A program made the position numbers and the translations under genes. A stretch of DNA of 64,000 bases from Flagellimonas aquimarina (GTDB taxonomy: Bacteria; Bacteroidota; Bacteroidia; Flavobacteriales; Flavobacteriaceae), in contig NZ_QGEG01000001.1 of NCBI RefSeq assembly GCF_003149745.1, positions 1 through 64,000 on the forward strand. Reading direction: 5' to 3'. The first letter of the stretch is position 1. Each line of letters begins with the position of its first letter. Shown here piece after piece: positions 63,652 to 64,000 of this stretch. The notes under the pieces are model-generated. The model saw nothing but the letters and a program-made list of their open reading frames with translations. It did not search any database and was not told the DNA's origin.

Positions 63652-64000
63652 TTAAAATTTTATAATAACTTTTGCTTGATGGATATCAGAAAATGCAATA
63701 TCCCGCTTTTTCTGAACCGTAACTTTTCCTTTACCAACCGGCTTGGGCTCTCGAGCCTTCCACTCTAAGGTAATACTATCTTCTGTGGCATTGGTCAGGT
63801 TTCCTTCCAACTCTTCTTCTCCAGTCCTAACCATTAATTTTCTGCCTATATTTTTCTTGTATTGACGTGGTATTTCCAACGGAGAGGTAGCTCCTGCCGA
63901 GGTCACTTCCAATGAAAAATCTTCTTCTTCACGATCTAGATTATGTTCAATGGCTCTGCTCACATCCATACAATCTTGAAGATTGATTCCATTATCACCG
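63652..64000 (-). CDS. rimP: Ribosome maturation factor RimP (5' end cut by window edge)
   Basis: The open frame runs to the window edge: before the internal Met at 63969 the minus strand reads [10 protein letters not shown], which is the normal middle of RimP. The visible 115 residues include [22 protein letters not shown], matching the core around which the two RimP domains join, and a C-terminal SH3-like domain ([18 protein letters not shown]). RimP helps mature the 30S subunit. The start lies beyond 64000. Confidence 0.93.
   Translation of the reverse strand, partial: GDNGINLQDCMDVSRAIEHNLDREEEDFSLEVTSAGATSPLEIPRQYKKNIGRKLMVRTGEEELEGNLTNATEDSITLEWKAREPKPVGKGKVTVQKKRDIAFSDIHQAKVIIKF

Noticed and set aside
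1..64000. tRNA, rRNA, CRISPR arrays, insertion sequences, integrases or phage genes
   Set aside because: None recognised on either strand; gaps are short and filled by promoters and terminators.

Overview
The window reads as a chromosomal segment of a member of the Flavobacteriaceae (Bacteroidota), most likely a marine genus. The basis is AT-rich DNA, TAnnTTTG-type -7 promoter boxes, the type IX secretion genes sprA and porP/sprF-like, an Alternative Complex III (act) cluster joined to coxBA, LytTR/His_kinase two-component genes, SPOR, GIN (DUF2807), VanZ and DUF255 proteins, and the gene order maeB-ruvA-sprA-gcvH-vanZ-tonB. I saw no tRNA, rRNA, CRISPR array, insertion sequence or prophage. 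Coding density is very high and no gap between genes exceeds about 300 bases. The genus is not determined.

Layout. 1-238: start of a secreted Calx-beta protein cut by the window edge (- strand). 395-4791: minus-strand group of a TPR sensor kinase, a LytTR regulator, a gamma-carbonic-anhydrase-like protein and fabD. 5001-11543: a VWA lipoprotein, a PorP/SprF-like protein (opposite strand), an Nfu protein with a duplicated N domain, a dodecin-like protein, a DUF255 thioredoxin-domain lipoprotein and an MscS channel. 11540-21715: a long minus-strand export locus of four FtsX/MacB-like permeases, one ATPase, two MacA-like adaptors and one TolC, ending in tsaB. Its order is permease A - permease B - MacA - ATPase - permease A - permease B - MacA - TolC, which suggests a segmental duplication around a single ATPase.

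21830-27044: cytochrome oxidase subunits III, III and IV and heme O synthase (ctaB), followed after a terminator by an assembly group: a Cys-less SCO-like protein, SCO1, DUF420 and a small CxxC membrane protein. 27126-28019: a secreted metallo-beta-lactamase-fold enzyme. 28188-39893: tonB, vanZ, gcvH, sprA, ruvA and maeB, all on the minus strand. 40011-43896: a sodium/solute symporter, queG and ruvB. 44049-47144: an acyl-CoA oxidase-like enzyme and a GIN-domain protein. 47259-58951: actABCDEF-coxBA, one apparent operon from a good promoter near 59040 to a terminator at 47211-47240. It encodes a menaquinol:cytochrome c oxidoreductase and the core of the terminal oxidase it feeds. 59187-64000: a SPOR protein, then infB, nusA and rimP, with rimP cut by the edge.

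The two respiratory clusters belong together functionally: ActA-F passes electrons from quinol to cytochrome c and CoxAB/III/IV reduces oxygen, while ctaB, SCO1 and DUF420 supply heme and copper. Most of the window is core genome. The points most worth checking are the duplicated MacA/permease blocks, the Cys-less SCO-like protein and its small CxxC neighbour, a perfect 20-bp palindrome over the gcvH -33 box, the helix-hairpin-helix tail on ActC, the large insertion in one CoxIII, and a dodecin lacking both flavin-contact residues.
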